A stretch of 64,000 nt of DNA from Gossypium raimondii (Eukaryota > Streptophyta > Magnoliopsida > Malvales > Malvaceae). How positions within the stretch are numbered: position 1 is the stretch's first letter; every line of letters starts with the position of its first letter. The stretch is from the NCBI RefSeq assembly GCF_025698545.1, contig NC_068577.1, positions 1,364,001-1,428,000 on the forward strand, written 5' to 3'. Under the pieces are notes generated by a model, which was not told the DNA's origin, made no database searches, and worked only from the letters and a program-made list of their open reading frames with translations. Positions 22,118-34,829 of the stretch are shown here, one piece after another. The position numbers and the translations under genes are program-made.

Positions 22118-24456
22118 TGTTGACACCATTTTTTTGGATGAAAAACGGGGTTGACTTGGATTTTGAAAAACGAAAACGAAAATGGGAGTCGCCACCAATC
22201 TTTTTTGATGAGGTGTGATCGGGTCACCTTTAAAAGCGGTTGTTTTTAATAAACAATTTAATTTTATTAAAACAACGAGTTTGGTCTACGAAATTCAGAA
22301 AACGGATTCGGGAGTCGGTTACGCACGAGGAAGGATTAACACCCTCGATACGCCCAAAATTGGTACCTAGTTGATTACTTAATGTCTTAATGTCGAAAAT
22401 TGAGAACTTTGAAGAATTTTAAAAATACGATCCTTGTATTAAAATAAAAAAATAGAAAAGAAGCATATTTTACGTTATTGGAGAAAGAGGATCATATCCA
22501 AGAAATTAGGACACAATGTCTCAATTCCCGATCTTGCGAATGAAAAATGCTTATTTAAAAGATATTTTATTATCTCGGTTTAGAAAATAAATCGAGGCCC
22601 GATAAGTTAGGGCCCGATCTTTTCTTAATTCGAGATCGTTTAAAACTTGAGTCGAAAGACTCACGTGTTTAGATTTATTGTGAAAATCAAAACCCAATAA
22701 GTTAGGCACGACTTTCTCAAATCTAAACTCGAAATTTTGTTTATTCAAAAGTCATAATTTATACATTGAACAAAGACAATTTTAACACAAAATGGTAAAA
22801 ATAAAACATGATGTTAATATAATGAATTGTAATGTAAGTATGAATAATACGAACAATCATAAAAATGAAATAAATATAAAAGACAAGTCAATCATGTATA
22901 CATAATAACAAATAAATAAGCAAATATATATATAAAAAAACTAAAGCATCAAAATAGACATGTAAATAAATAAATAAAGAAAATGAATAAAATTATAAAA
23001 TGAAAAAGATATATATATATATATAAAATAATGGAAATATGAAAAATATATGTAAGTATATATTTAAAATTATTATATAGAATACATGCATATACATACA
23101 TATATACGTATGCCAATTAAAATATGTATATATACATAGATATATATAAAATTATGAAATATGTGTAAGTATATATACATATAGGTTTATAAAAATAGGA
23201 AATATGTGCGTGTATTATAAATATATACATGTATAAATATTTTATAAAATAGGTATGTTTATATGTATATATATATTACAAAAAAAGTATGTGTATAAGT
23301 GTATGTACAAAATGTATATAAAATACACACATATATATATATACGATTATAATAATAGTAATAATAATAATAATAATATGAAATTTATTAGGAAAATAAA
23401 CAAAATAGCAAAAGGATTAGATTCAACATTAAAACGAAAATCGGGGTTTAAATCGAAAATACATGAAATAGTGTTATAAGGGATCAAGTAAAATCGCCCA
23501 AAGTGCAAGGGACCTGCAGGAAATAATCCCCATCTGAAACGCAGCGTTTTAACACACATGGTCCAAGGACCAAATCGAAACATAAACAAAATTAATTTGA
23601 GATAAAAAAATCGGGTTGGCTATCTTTGCAATGAGGGGGACTCCTCGCAAAATAACCCTTCAAGGTCAAAACACGCGGATCTGGCCAAGCGGGTTGGGTC
23701 GAACCGCCCCTCCAAAACGACGCCGTTTTGGCGTGCAGAGGCCAAATGAAACGGCGCCGTTTTATTTCCTCCACTTAAACTCAATTTTAAGTTTTTTTAT
23801 ATCCTTCCCATTACGAGAAAAAGAAAAGTGAAACCTTTCAAAACCTCCCCAACGATCGGCCTCCACCACCATTTGCACATCCGCCGACCGCCACCGGATC
23901 GACTGACCAGCGAAGCGCGATAACGGGTTTTAAAGCCCCGGTGAGTTTCTCTTTTCTCTTTTATTTTCGTTTTAAGAAATAAAAATAAAAATAAGCAAAA
24001 CGATAAGAAATAGGAAAAACGAAGATTCAAATCAAAACCGAAATCACCTTGGTTTTCTTTGCTCTTTATTTCTTAGTATTCATGAAAAGAAGGGCAAAGA
24101 AATCGAAAAATGGCTTTTATAGCCGAGTATTACAATCGTTCTTTTTCTTTTTCATTTCTCTGTTGTTTCTTCTTTTTTGCCACAGTTGTTGCGTGTTTGG
24201 TTTTAGTTTTGCAGTGCTACTGTGCAAGTGGGTGAGGGACGTCTTGTGTGATGGCGATCTTGGCATGGTAGAGGTTAGGCGGCGGCAAAGGCTAGGGTTA
24301 GGGGCTAGGGTTTTTCTTTTGTTTTTTCTGAAAATGGGTATTGGGTTTTGATAATTGGGCTAGGTTTGGGTTGTATTTGGGTTTGGTTTAATTTAGGCTT
24401 ATTGGGCTACTTGGGCTGTTATTTGGTGAGGCCCGGGCAAAAATTTGGGCTCTACA
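22118..24456 (-). repeat. 3' LTR of the gypsy element (left copy)
   Basis: A 2,339-bp LTR that matches 31621-34007 along its whole length. It includes a TA-microsatellite zone (about 22900-23390), a paired ACGACGCCGTTTT/AACGGCGCCGTTTT motif near 23717-23765, and a GGGCTA-rich end. Compared with the other copy it differs mostly by short length changes. Confidence 0.92.
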
Positions 24457-24475
24457 GCTGCCCCTCTTTGCTTCA
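24457..24475 (-). other. Polypurine tract region of the gypsy element
   Basis: On the minus strand this reads AAGCAAAGAGGGGCAGC and runs straight into the LTR start TGTAGAGCCC. A purine-rich tract at this place is the expected primer for plus-strand DNA synthesis, and it fixes the element's orientation. Confidence 0.6.
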
Positions 24476-24574
24476 TTGTCGTGTAATGGGAATGAAGCAA
24501 AGATTAAGACCAAATTTTCCCGGTCTCGCCAAACCTTGACTTTTTTGACGCTTCTCTTCAAGTAGCTTCACTCT

Positions 24575-25560
24575 AGTCCACTGTGTCTTGTTGCGTCGAT
24601 CCACTCCACTGCAACTTCAAAAAAACAAGACTTGAAGCTTCAATCCACTCTGTTGTAACTTCAGGGGGACGAGATTTGTGGTTTTTGTCTACTTCACATC
24701 TTTGATCTGCTCCACTACTGCTTAGGGGGACAGAATCTGCAATCTTCAATCTGCTCCACCTTAGGAGATAAGATCTGAAATTTTCAATCTATTCCACTGT
24801 AATCTCAGGGAAATAAGACCTGATGCGATCTACTCTGCTGTAACTTCAGAGAGATAAGATCCTTCATTTTAATCCACTCCACTGTAATCTCAGGGAGATA
24901 GGATTACTAACTTCAATCTGCTCCGCTGTAATCTCAGGGAGATAAGATCTGACACGATCTACTCTACTGTAACTTCAGAGAGATAAGATCCTTTATTTTA
25001 ATCCGCTCCACTGTAATCTCAAGGAGATAGGATTACTAGCTTCAATCTGCTCCGCTGTAATCTCAGGGAGATAAGATCTGAAATTCTTGATGTTCCACTT
25101 GCAATCTCAGGGAAATAAGACCTGATGTGATCTACTCTACTGTAACTTCAGAGAGATAAGATCATTTATTTTAATCCGCTCCACTGTAATCTCAGGGAGA
25201 TAAGATTACTAGCTTAAATCTGCTCCGCTGTAATCTCAGGGAGATAAGATCTGAAATTCTTCGGTCTGTTCCACTGTAATCTCAGGGAAATAAGACCTGA
25301 TGCGATCTACTCTGCTGTAACTTCAGAGAGATAAGATCATTGGTTTTAATCCGCTCCACTGTAATCTCAGGGAGATAGGATTACCAGCTTCAATCTAATG
25401 CGATCTACTCTGCTGTAACTTCAGAGAGATAAGATCTTTTATTTCAATCCGCTCCACTGTAACTTCAGGGAGATAGGATAGTGTCTTCAATCTACTCCGC
25501 TGTAATCTGAGGGAGATAAGATCTGAAATTCTTCAACCAGCTCCACTATAACTGAGAGAG
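24575..25560. repeat. Tandem array A inside the gypsy element
   Basis: About twenty imperfect repeats of roughly 42-46 bp, built on CCACTGTAATCTCAGGGAG and AACTTCAGAGAGATAAGATC variants. They alternate in a higher-order pattern. Open frames crossing them are a by-product of the repeat and not genes. Many Tat/Ogre-type elements carry tandem repeats in the untranslated region before the 3' LTR, which is the position here. Confidence 0.85.
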
Positions 25561-25564
25561 GTAA

Positions 25565-26312
25565 GGTTTGTCTTCGACCTGCTTCGCTGTCAATGCAAGA
25601 ATGCAAGATCTCTTGTCTTCAACCAGCTCCATCACAACCGAGAGAGGCAAGGTTTGTATCTTCGACCTGTTTCGCTGTCAATGTAGGAAGGCAAGATCTG
25701 TTGTCTTCAACCAGCTCCATCACAACCGATGAAGGCAATGCTTGTTTTCGATCTGCTTCGCTGTTAATGCAAGAAGGCAAGATCTTTTGTCTTCAACCAG
25801 CTCCATCACAACCGAGAGAGGCAAGGCTTGTTTTCGATCTGCTTCGCTGTTAATGCAAGAAAGCAAGATCTTTTGTCTTCAATCAACTCCATCACAATCG
25901 AAAGAGGCAACGTTTGTGTCTTCGATCTGCTTCGCTGTCAATGCAGGAAGGCAAGATCTTTTGTCTTTAACCAGCTCCACTACAACCGAGAGAGGCAAGG
26001 TTTGTGTCTTCGACCTGCTTCGCTGTCAATGCAGGAAGGCAAGATCTGCTTCTTTAACCAGCTCCACTGTAACCAATGAAGGCAAGGCTTATTTTCGATC
26101 TGCTTCGTTGTTAACGCAGGAAGGCAAGATCTACCTCTTTAACCAGCTCCACTGCAACCAATGAAGGCAAGGCTTTGTTTTCGATCTGCTTCACTGTTAA
26201 CGCAGGAAGGCAAGATCTGCTTCTTTAACCAGCTCCACTGCAACCAATGAAGGCAAGGCTTTGTTTTCGATCTGCTTCGCTGTTAACGCAGGAAGGCAAG
26301 ATCTAATTCTTT
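25565..26312. repeat. Tandem array B inside the gypsy element
   Basis: About eight repeats of 86-88 bp with the words CTGCTTCGCTGT, GCAGGAAGGCAAGATCT and AACCAGCTCCA. Clearly distinct from, but adjacent to, array A. The plus-strand open frames at 25593-26164 simply read through this array and encode no known protein. Confidence 0.85.
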
Positions 26313-27339
26313 AACCTGTATGTTCTATTCTATGAACCTAATTGTGCCTAGTGATTAGGATGACATGATCAGAATGAATCAAATGCTCCTAACTGGATGT
26401 GTATGCAAAATGTCATGAAGATGATTCCTTAATGCTTAGGTTATCATCACGCAAAAGCTTATTAAGGTTTTATCACTGACTTGCTACAACGCCTTCTTGC
26501 TCGACAGGCGTATCCAAAGAAACACTTAATTTGATTACCCCCAGTGTGATCTTCAAACTTCAATCCACTGGGATGCAAAATTTGTACCATCAATCTCCCA
26601 CTGTAACCCAAGGGTAGAAAGGTATGGCTTTTCTCAATCTTCTCCTATCGCAATTCAATGATATTGAATGTGAAACTCTTTGGTCCTTTACCTCATCCCC
26701 AAGGTGTCATACCAAATGCTCATGCACAATTGCAAAAATTTTCTTCTCCCAGAAGACATTTTCTTTTTGCCTGGTGAACATCGCTTGTCGGTTCATTAAA
26801 GCTTTGCTACCAACACGGCATCTTGTTATTTTGTTCAATCAATGTTTGGACAACAAAATCTGAAAAGATAGCTTTTAACTTAGACTCTTCCTTCTTAGAT
26901 ATTTCACTCTTTAAACTTGGTGTTTTCTAAACAATAATCCTGTTTCAGGTTCCTATATTATTTAGAAACTTTTCAGAGAAATATGCAAAACTTCCTTTGT
27001 GAAAGTTTTATTAGTTCATTAATCATTATTCCAATGCAACAGATTTGCAAAAAAAGAATATAACGATGGATGAAATAGAATTGATTTGAGAGCAAGCTCG
27101 AAATGAATGAATTATCAAGGGTAGCAAGAATAAAAGAGGAATTGATTGGAACACGTATCTTGAAAAAGAATGAAGTATTCCAAGAACAACAACAAATTCA
27201 ATATATAAATAGTATGAAGGTTAGGTGCCCCAGATATCGCAGCTTGAACTTCTCTGTACAAACTTTCTGAAGACTTTCCTGAGTTTGATATATGTTTAGG
27301 AGATCTACAGGACTCTGTTGATGCCCCAAGATGTCGCCT

Positions 27340-28500
27340 TACCCTTTCAGGTATAACAAGATCACCACATGCCCCAATTTGATCACTTCATGGCCCATTC
27401 TGATCAATATTTGAGCCGCCCTTCGGGTTTTCAACTCAAATCCCCTTTGGCCTAAGGTGCCCTTTGCGGGTTTTCCCCTTAGCCTCTCCATTTTTACTTT
27501 TTCATTTTTTTCATTTTTCATTTTTCATTTTTTCATTTTTTTTGACTCAAAGTGCCCTTTGCAGGTTTTCACCTTGGTCCTTCTTCCTTCTGGATCCGAG
27601 TTTATAAGATTGGCAATCTCACTCAGGATCAGTGCTCCTCTAAAAATGGTCTTCTTTACAACATAGGGACTTTCCTAGTTCGGCATTCATTTCCCTTTAG
27701 AATCCTTTCGTTAAGGAAGAATCTTTTCAACATCCAGCCCTCTTGTGGAATTCTCTGAGACGAGCATGTTTATTATGGGCTTATATTATTTATTTATGGT
27801 ACATTCGACCTTGATGAATAGCTTTTAATTTCTTTTCCTAGGGCCAACTGATCACATCGCGATTAGATCCTTCTAACAAGCAATGAGGGGATTTTAATGG
27901 GTAAAACTACCTTAATCCTGTAAACCAAAAAGAGAGGTGTTGCCCCAGTATAGATGTTCGACAAAAAATGAGGGCAAATGGTATTTTCTCATGCCAATCC
28001 TTGTTCACCTCTAGGTAATTTGGTGACAAAATGTGGTGTCTGCTTCTGAATTGATTTCAGACCTCAATTATCGTGTATTTTCCAATACTATCCTCTCTGA
28101 AATTCTGTATTGGTATAGGATGACCTTGATCTATGAAGTAGCCTCTCAAAAAATGAAGCAATTCCCATTAGAAGTCTTCGATAATGGTGATGTTCATGCC
28201 CCTTTCGCTCAAAATTTTGAGTCGCCCTTTTTCGGGTTTTCAACTCAGATCCGCCTTTGGTCAAAGCGCCCTTTGCGGGTTTTCGCCTTGACCTCTCCTT
28301 TTTCTTTTTCTTTTTCTTTTTTCTTCTTTCTTTTTCTCCTATTTTTGACTTTGATTTTTTTTTATTTTTGATTTTTTGATTTTGATTTTTTATTTTTGAT
28401 TTTTTGATTTTTTTGATTTTGATTTTTGATTTTATTTTTTTTAATTTTTTTGATTCTGAACTCATGAGATCGGGCAAGTCCTGGTCATGCTTTTCGACTA
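27340..28500 (-). mobile_element. 3' pol remnant and spacer repeats of the gypsy element
   Basis: Minus-strand fragments between about 27545 and 28020 resemble the C-terminal end of gypsy integrase, for example wording like GATPLFLVY. They are broken and cover only the tail of pol. Three copies of a GCCCTTTGCGGGTTTTC-type spacer motif lie near 27457, 27550 and 28268, with a long TTTTTGATTTT run at 28340-28450. The upstream protease and reverse transcriptase were not recognised. Confidence 0.5.
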
Positions 28501-29493
28501 GAATCACTGTTATTCTAAAGTCTTCCACATAAGATCTTTCACCTTCATCGTGTATGTGAAAAACCTTCTTTGGTACCAGATTTCTTTCATAGAACCCTTT
28601 TGGGACGCAACTACGACAGAAAACTTTGGATCTTCCTCTTTAATCCGGACAAAATCCAACATCTTGAAGGGATGGAAACTCGACTTCAAATGGGCAAAAC
28701 TATGCTGACTCAACGAGAGAGGCATTGCCCCGGCAAAGAATTGCATCGTTCGTACTGCGAAATTCTGACATCGTGCTGTTGTGCAAGTTTTATTATAAGA
28801 ATCGAGGCATAACCTGGTATGATCATACAAAGACATCTTTGAACTCTAGAGGTAACTCAACAATGTCTTGCTTCGTTTCTGTGGTCAGGTCAATTCTAGT
28901 CTTCATCAAGCTCACAATTTCTAATGACTCCTTAAGAGGTAGGATCTGTTTATCCTCTTGTTCTATCATCCTCAACAAGTCCGGGGATAGGCTACAATCT
29001 ATGTCATCTTCAAAGTCGTGAGATCATTCTAAACACGTCTCGCTCAAAAAGAGATTCTAAGTCTGTAGCAGTGTCATTCATGTCGTTGATATCCAGGGCC
29101 CTACTGTAGGTACAAAAGAATATACAAAGAATGTATGAATTTAAGAATAATTATCTGCACAGTATGATTATGAATGAAAAAGAAAAAAAATGATTTGGAT
29201 GAAAGAATAAAAGAATAATTATTCAAGAAGTGAAAGAATATTGGTTCAAAAGATCGCAAAGATGCATTCCATAATGACGTTCAGACATAAACCTATTTCA
29301 CAAAAGACTTCTTGTTGTTCTAGGCTGAAAGCAACAAGTGTGTTTTGAATATTACTCTGAGTAAGCTCTAAATACTACAGGGGTTTCTTTAGAACACTCC
29401 CAAGTTTATAAGGGCGAACATCTAACAAGATCTCTTCTCCTGTTGCTTCTTCGTATTCGGCACTGATATGAACGTTTCCCAACATCTCTTCAT

Positions 29494-30454
29494 TCATCGC
29501 ATTCCTTTATTATCCGTATGAGTGAGTAGTGGGTTTTCTGTACTGAGTGAATCCTCAAATTTGACGATGCCCATATTGATAAACCTTTCGACCAGCTTTT
29601 TAAAGGCAGTGTAGTTTTCTATAGAATGCCCCGTAATTCCCGCATGATAGTCACATTGCGCATTTATGTCATACCATTTGGGATACGGAGGTTGTATAGG
29701 CTTCAAGTAGAAAGAGGAGACAACATGTGCGTCAAATAAACTCTGATACAGCTCCTGGTACGACATTGGGATTGGTGTAAATTTCGACTTCTTAATGCTT
29801 TACTTAGTGCCAGATTCATGTCTTGGGGATATCTGATGGCCAGTAACAACTGACCTTTGCTGACCTGCGGTAATCGGCTTTGAATAACCTTCATTATGCC
29901 TACCCGCATTGCTCACCTCATTTTTCCTCTTCCTCGAGACCTTTGAAGTATTGTTTTGGGAGTTCCATTCTTGCCCTTTCAGTTTGTCATGATCTTCGAA
30001 TTGTTTTGAAAACTCTATCATTGCCTGTTTTGTTCCCGCTAGATCATCAAAGACAGCAGAATTAGTTAGATTTCCCCTCATATTGGAACCTGAACCTATC
30101 GCGAAATTTATCGGTGTCGAGGTATTGGTCTGGATGTTGACAGTTACCCTTTGTGGATATGTGTTTGGTTGTGCTTGGATGTCGGTTGGAGTAAAATCTG
30201 AAAGATATGCAGGGTTGTGCTTGGATGTCGGTTGGAGTAAAATTTGAAAGATATGCAGGACCTTCATTATCATTCCCAAAGTGGACCACTGGGTTTTTTC
30301 CTTTCTCCAACCTCATATCCAACAACTGGGTTAACTGGCTCATCAGATTTCTCTGGACTTCTAGCATCTGATCATTCACATTTTGTTGAAATTTGGCTAA
30401 TTGCTCTAGCATCTGTATCTGCATTTGCTCTAATCTCTCCAACCTTTGGTCCAT
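29494..30454 (-). mobile_element. gag relics of the gypsy element
   Basis: On the minus strand the first part begins MDQRLERLEQMQIQMLEQLA, a coiled-coil-like gag N-terminus (30454 downward). The far part (29766 downward) contains PPYPKWYDINAQCDYHAG followed by HSIEN, the zinc-knuckle-like end typical of gypsy gag in cotton. The region is spread over more than one frame, so gag is broken. A 45-50 bp duplication (TTGTGCTTGGATGTCGGTTG twice) sits at about 30168-30250. Confidence 0.7.
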
Positions 30455-31599
30455 TCCTTAGTTTCTATTCGGGTACCGCAAAAATGTTGGTTTTCTAGAC
30501 TTTTCTGAAATAATTTTACCTAATTAGGGTCACTTCGTGAAAATCTAATGCATATGATGCAATGTAATGCAAATGCATGAAATGAATGCCTAAAGAGACG
30601 TTGATTCTGATTCAATTACATTTAGGAAACTTTTCTAGAAAGCAAATTCCCTTACATAAAACGGATACATGTACGACCTCACCCTCAATTTCTAAGAAAC
30701 AACATCGGTCTTTTTCTTCATCCGCATGTTTGAGGTAATCTCGCCAATAGATGCCATTGCTAGCTCATTTTCTTGATCTTGGTCGCGATCCATCATCTGC
30801 CCATCTTCATAAGGCTCATCAACTTGTCGAAGGCTTTTGGACAATCGTCTCGAACCCTTAGGCCATGAAGTAAAGATCACGAACTCTTTCATCGCCCTTC
30901 TTGTGTTTCTCAGAATATATTTGGGAAGTCGTATTGTTTTCCACTTTATCAAGGAATCCGTATTCCATGACAAGCTTTCTAATTTAATAATCGGACTTGA
31001 ATCAATATCTCTTTCCTAAGGTGCGGATGCGATGCAATCATAATCAAAGCAAAATAAGAGGGGTTAGTACAAAAATAAACAAGGAAAACAGAAAGTACCT
31101 AATCGGGTGACTACTAGGGGTTTGGAGTGGCTCTATCTAGACTAAGTTCCTAAGTCCACTATATGAGGTTTGGTTCTAAAGTCAAGGTACCCGAACCAGC
31201 AGATTCCTCGATCTTCACCCATTATAAGCTCACACGGACCGAGTTCGGTTCAGGGGAATACATTTCCCTATGGCCATGCGGAGATGAAAATCTCACGAAG
31301 ACATAGGTACGAATGTATCCCGGAAGCGATTCACTATCCCATGCGGAGGTGAAAACCTCACGAAGGCGTAGCTTCTCACTCCCACTTAAAAGGTGTGACC
31401 AACGGTCATGCAATGCAATGTGCAACAAGATACCAAAATTTAAACCAACACAACAATTATAAACCACAACAATGACAATTATAACGAATGAAATGCAATG
31501 AAAGGATTATATCTTTAAATCAAGTTTTCAAATTTCGACAAAAAGACAAAAAGTAATCAACTCGTGGCTTGACTCACTTATTTTTTTTTAAAAAAAAAC
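30455..31599 (-). other. Leader region of the gypsy element
   Basis: Between the gag start and the primer-binding site, read on the minus strand. It contains a duplicated CCATGCGGAG...AAAATCTCACGAAG-type motif near 31270-31370. No protein is recognised. A long untranslated leader is usual for large gypsy elements. Confidence 0.5.
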
Positions 31600-31620
31600 T
31601 CCCCAGTGGAGTCGCCAAGC
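31600..31620 (-). other. Primer-binding-site-like sequence
   Basis: Read on the minus strand, immediately after the LTR end: GCTTGGCGACTCCACTGGGG. TGGCGACTCC-type sites in plant Ogre/Tat elements are described as complementary to a tRNA-Arg 3' end. That assignment is from memory and would need a tRNA comparison. Confidence 0.5.
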
Positions 31621-34007
31621 TGTTGACACCATTTTTTTGGATGAAAAATGGGGTTGACTTGGATTTTGAAAAACGAAAATGGGAGTCGCCACCAATCTTT
31701 TTTGATGAGGTGTGATCGGGTCACCTTTAAAAGCGGTTGTTTTTAATAAACAATTTAATTTTATTAAAACGAGTTTGGTCTACGAAATTCAGAAAACGGA
31801 TTCGGGAGTCGGTTACGCACGAGGAAGGATTAGCACCCTCGATACGCCCAAAATTGGTACCTAGTTGATTACTTAATGTCTTAATGTCGAAAATTGAGAA
31901 CTTTGAAGAATTTTAAAAAATACGATCCTTGTATTAAAATAAAAAAAATAGAAAAGAAGCATATTTTACGTTATTGGAGAAAGAGGATCATATCCAGTAA
32001 ATTAGGACACAATGTCTCGAATTCCCGATGCGCGAATGAAAAAATGCTTATTTAAAAGATATTTTATTATCTCGGGTTTAGAAAATAAATCAGGCCCAGT
32101 AAGTTAGGGCCCGATCTTTTCTTAATTCCCGAGATCGTTTAAAAACTTGAGTCTGAAAAGACTCACGTGTTTAGATTTATTGTGAAAATCAAAACCCAAT
32201 AAGTTAGGGCACGACTTTCTCAAATCTAAACTCGAAATTTTGTTTATTCAAAAAGTCATAATTTATACATTGAACAAAGACAATTTTAACACAAAATGGT
32301 AAAAATAAAACATGATGTTAATATAATGAATTCGTAATGTAAGTATGAATAATACGAACAATCATAAAAATGAAATAAATATAAAAGACAAGTCAATCAT
32401 GTATACATAATAACAAATAAATAAGCAAATATATAAAAAAAAAACTAAAGCATCAAAATAGACATGTAAATAAATAAATAAAGAAAATGAATAAAATTAT
32501 AAAATGAAAAGATATATATATATATAAAAATAATGGAAATATGAAAAATATATGTAAGTATATATTTAAAATTATTATATAGAATACATGCATATACATA
32601 CATATATACGTATGCCAATTAAAATATGTATATATACATAGATATATATAAAATTATGAAATATGTGTAAGTATATATACATATAGGTTTATAAAATAGG
32701 AAATATGTGCGTGTATTATAAATATATACATGTATAAATATTTTATAAAAATAGGTATGTTTATATGTATATATATATTACAAAAAAAAGTATGTGTATA
32801 AGTGTATGTACAAAAATGTATATAAAAATACACACATATATATATATAACGATTATAATAATAGTAATAATAATAATAATAATATGAAATTTATTAGGAA
32901 AATAAACAAAATAGCAAAAGGATTAGATTCAACATTAAAACGAAAATCAGGGTTTAAATCTGAAAATACATGAAATAGTGTTATAAGGGACTGAAGTAAA
33001 ATGCGCCCAAAGTGCAAGGGACCTGCAGGGAAATAATCCCCAGTCCTGAAACGCAGCGTTTTAACACACATGGTCCAAGGACCAAATCGAAACATAAACA
33101 AAATTCGCGGGCTGAGATAAAAAAAATCGGGTTGGCTATGCTGCAACAGCGGAGGGACTCCTCGCGCAAATAACCCTTCAAGGTCAAAACACGCGGATCC
33201 TGGCCAAACGGGTCGGGTCGAACCGGCCCCCTCCAAAACGACGCCGTTTTGGCGTCTGGGGGGGCCAAAATGAAACGGCGCCGTTTTATTTCCTCCACTT
33301 AAACTCAATTTTTAAGTTTTTTTTTTATATCCTTCCCCATTACAGAAAAAGAAAAGCTGAAACCTTTCAAAACCTCCCCAACGATCGGCCTCCCACCACC
33401 ATTCGCACATCCGCCGCACCGCCACCAGATCGACGGCCAACGAAGCGCGATAACGGGTTTTTAAAGCCCCCTGGTGAGTTTCTCTTTTTCTCTTTTTATT
33501 TTCGTTTTAAGAAATAAAAATAAAAATAAGCAAAACGATAAGAAATAGGAAAAAAACGAAAGATTCAAATCAAAAACCAGGAAATCACCTTGGTTTTCTT
33601 TGCTCTTTATTTCTTAGTATTCATGAAAAAGAAGGGGCAAAGAAATCGAAAAAATGGCTTTTTATAGCCGAGTATTACAATCGTTCTTTTTCTTTTTTCA
33701 TTTCTCTGTTGTTTCTTCTTTTTTTGCCCTGGTTGTTGCGTGTTTGGTTTTAGTTTTGCAGGTGCTGCAGGTGCAAGTGGGTGAGGGGACATGCGGCGCA
33801 GTGGCAGTGCTGGCATGGTAGAGGTTAGGGCGGCGGCAAAGGCTAGGGTTAGGGGCTAGGGTTTTTCTTTTCTTTTTTCTGAAAATGGGTATTGGGTTTT
33901 GATAATTGGGCTAGGTTTGGGTTGTATTTGGGTTTGGTTTAATTTGGGCTTATTGGGCTACTTGGGCTGTTATTTGGTGAGGCCCGGGCAAAAATTTGGG
34001 CTCTACA
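31621..34007 (-). repeat. 5' LTR of the gypsy element (right copy)
   Basis: A 2,387-bp LTR, 48 bp longer than its partner. In the first ~330 bases compared by eye I saw about two substitutions and three length differences. That is well under 1% substitution, so the insertion is likely less than about one to two million years old. Near its GC-rich end (33400-33500, 33760-33830) differences are more frequent. Confidence 0.92.
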
Positions 34008-34177
34008 TCTATTATACTTTTTTTTTATGATTTTCTATCATTTCTATTGTTTTTTATTAACATTTTAATGATTTTAAGTACAAAATGTCTTCTTGGAACG
34101 AGAATGGGCAGAAAGTCGACTTATGAGAATTTCAAGCCTTTAAAGTAAAAAGAAGAGTAAAAACTTTTGTTTTTATT

Positions 34178-34432
34178 AGAGGCGAAATTAGAAATATTTT
34201 TTAGAATGCCGAAATTAAATTGTATGTTTTTATAATAGTAAAAATACAATTTCACCATTTTAATATATATATCTTTATAATTTTTAAATGATTAAATCAA
34301 TTTTTTTATCAATTTTAGGGGGCAAAGTACAATTTTACCTTAACTAATTTAAATTTTATAAACTTTAAAGGGGCCTAAATAGATATTTTTTTATTTTAAG
34401 GGAGTTCGGACCCCTGCTAGCCCCTGGCTACA
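34178..34432 (+). repeat. Dispersed GGGCGGAGC repeat, copy 3
   Basis: From AGAGGCGAAATTAGAAAT to CCCCTGGCTACACCCCTGG. Matches 17376-17618 in the same orientation and 6003-6190 inverted. About 255 bp, no coding frame. Confidence 0.5.
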
Positions 34433-34829
34433 CCCCTGGTTTTTACTATAAATATCTAAAATTTTTCTATAAAAGTTTATTAATTTTAAATTAACATTAT
34501 AATTTTATATAGTTTTTTAAATAATGAACTTTTGTTTTCTCTCTAAATTTTTTTAAATAATATATCATCATCATTTAACTTTGAATGTATTATTACAAAT
34601 ATTAATTAACTCAAGTTTATTTTAAATATTAATTTAAAAAATTATAAATTAAACATTTATATTTTTTTTACTAGCACCATGTATTTTATCATATTTTTAG
34701 TTATTTGTATTATATCACAATTAAAATTTATTCGATTTAATTCAATTGCACATATTTTAAAATAAATTGTTTAATTATTTCCATACTAAATAAAAATAAT
34801 TAATTATGTATAAAAAAAATAAACGTAAG

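Larger units (their letters stand above)
22118..34007 (-). mobile_element. Ty3/gypsy LTR retrotransposon, internally reduced
   Basis: An 11,890-bp element with long LTRs at both ends, each TG...CA (TGTTGACACC to GGGCTCTACA on the plus strand). It is flanked by the 5-bp target duplication TCTAT (22113-22117 and 34008-34012). It lies on the minus strand: a primer-binding-site-like stretch adjoins 31620, a purine tract adjoins 24457, and gag wording is on the minus strand. Parts in transcription order: 5' LTR, long leader, gag relics, a 3' pol remnant, two tandem arrays, 3' LTR. No protease or reverse transcriptase core is recognised, so it is broken, with several interruptions and a large internal loss. 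The LTRs are very similar, implying a young insertion. It may belong to the Tat/Ogre side of gypsy or to the cotton Gorge elements; that is inference. Confidence 0.9.

Noticed and set aside
23255-23831. Open frames inside the LTR (also 32853-33308 in the partner LTR)
   Set aside because: They lie in the TA-microsatellite and GC-rich parts of the LTR, shift between the two LTR copies, and resemble no protein.
25593-26164. Three overlapping plus-strand open frames (83-140 codons) in the gypsy element
   Set aside because: They only read through the 86-88 bp tandem array in different frames; the peptide is itself repetitive and matches no family.
24575-26312. Regular repeats that could suggest a CRISPR array
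   Set aside because: The repeats are contiguous without unique spacers, vary in length and sequence, lie in a plant retrotransposon, and have no cas genes.
28088-28528. Minus-strand open frame of 146 codons rich in Lys/Ile
   Set aside because: Its lysine-rich part is translation of the TTTTTGATTTT simple-sequence run inside the gypsy element; not a host gene.
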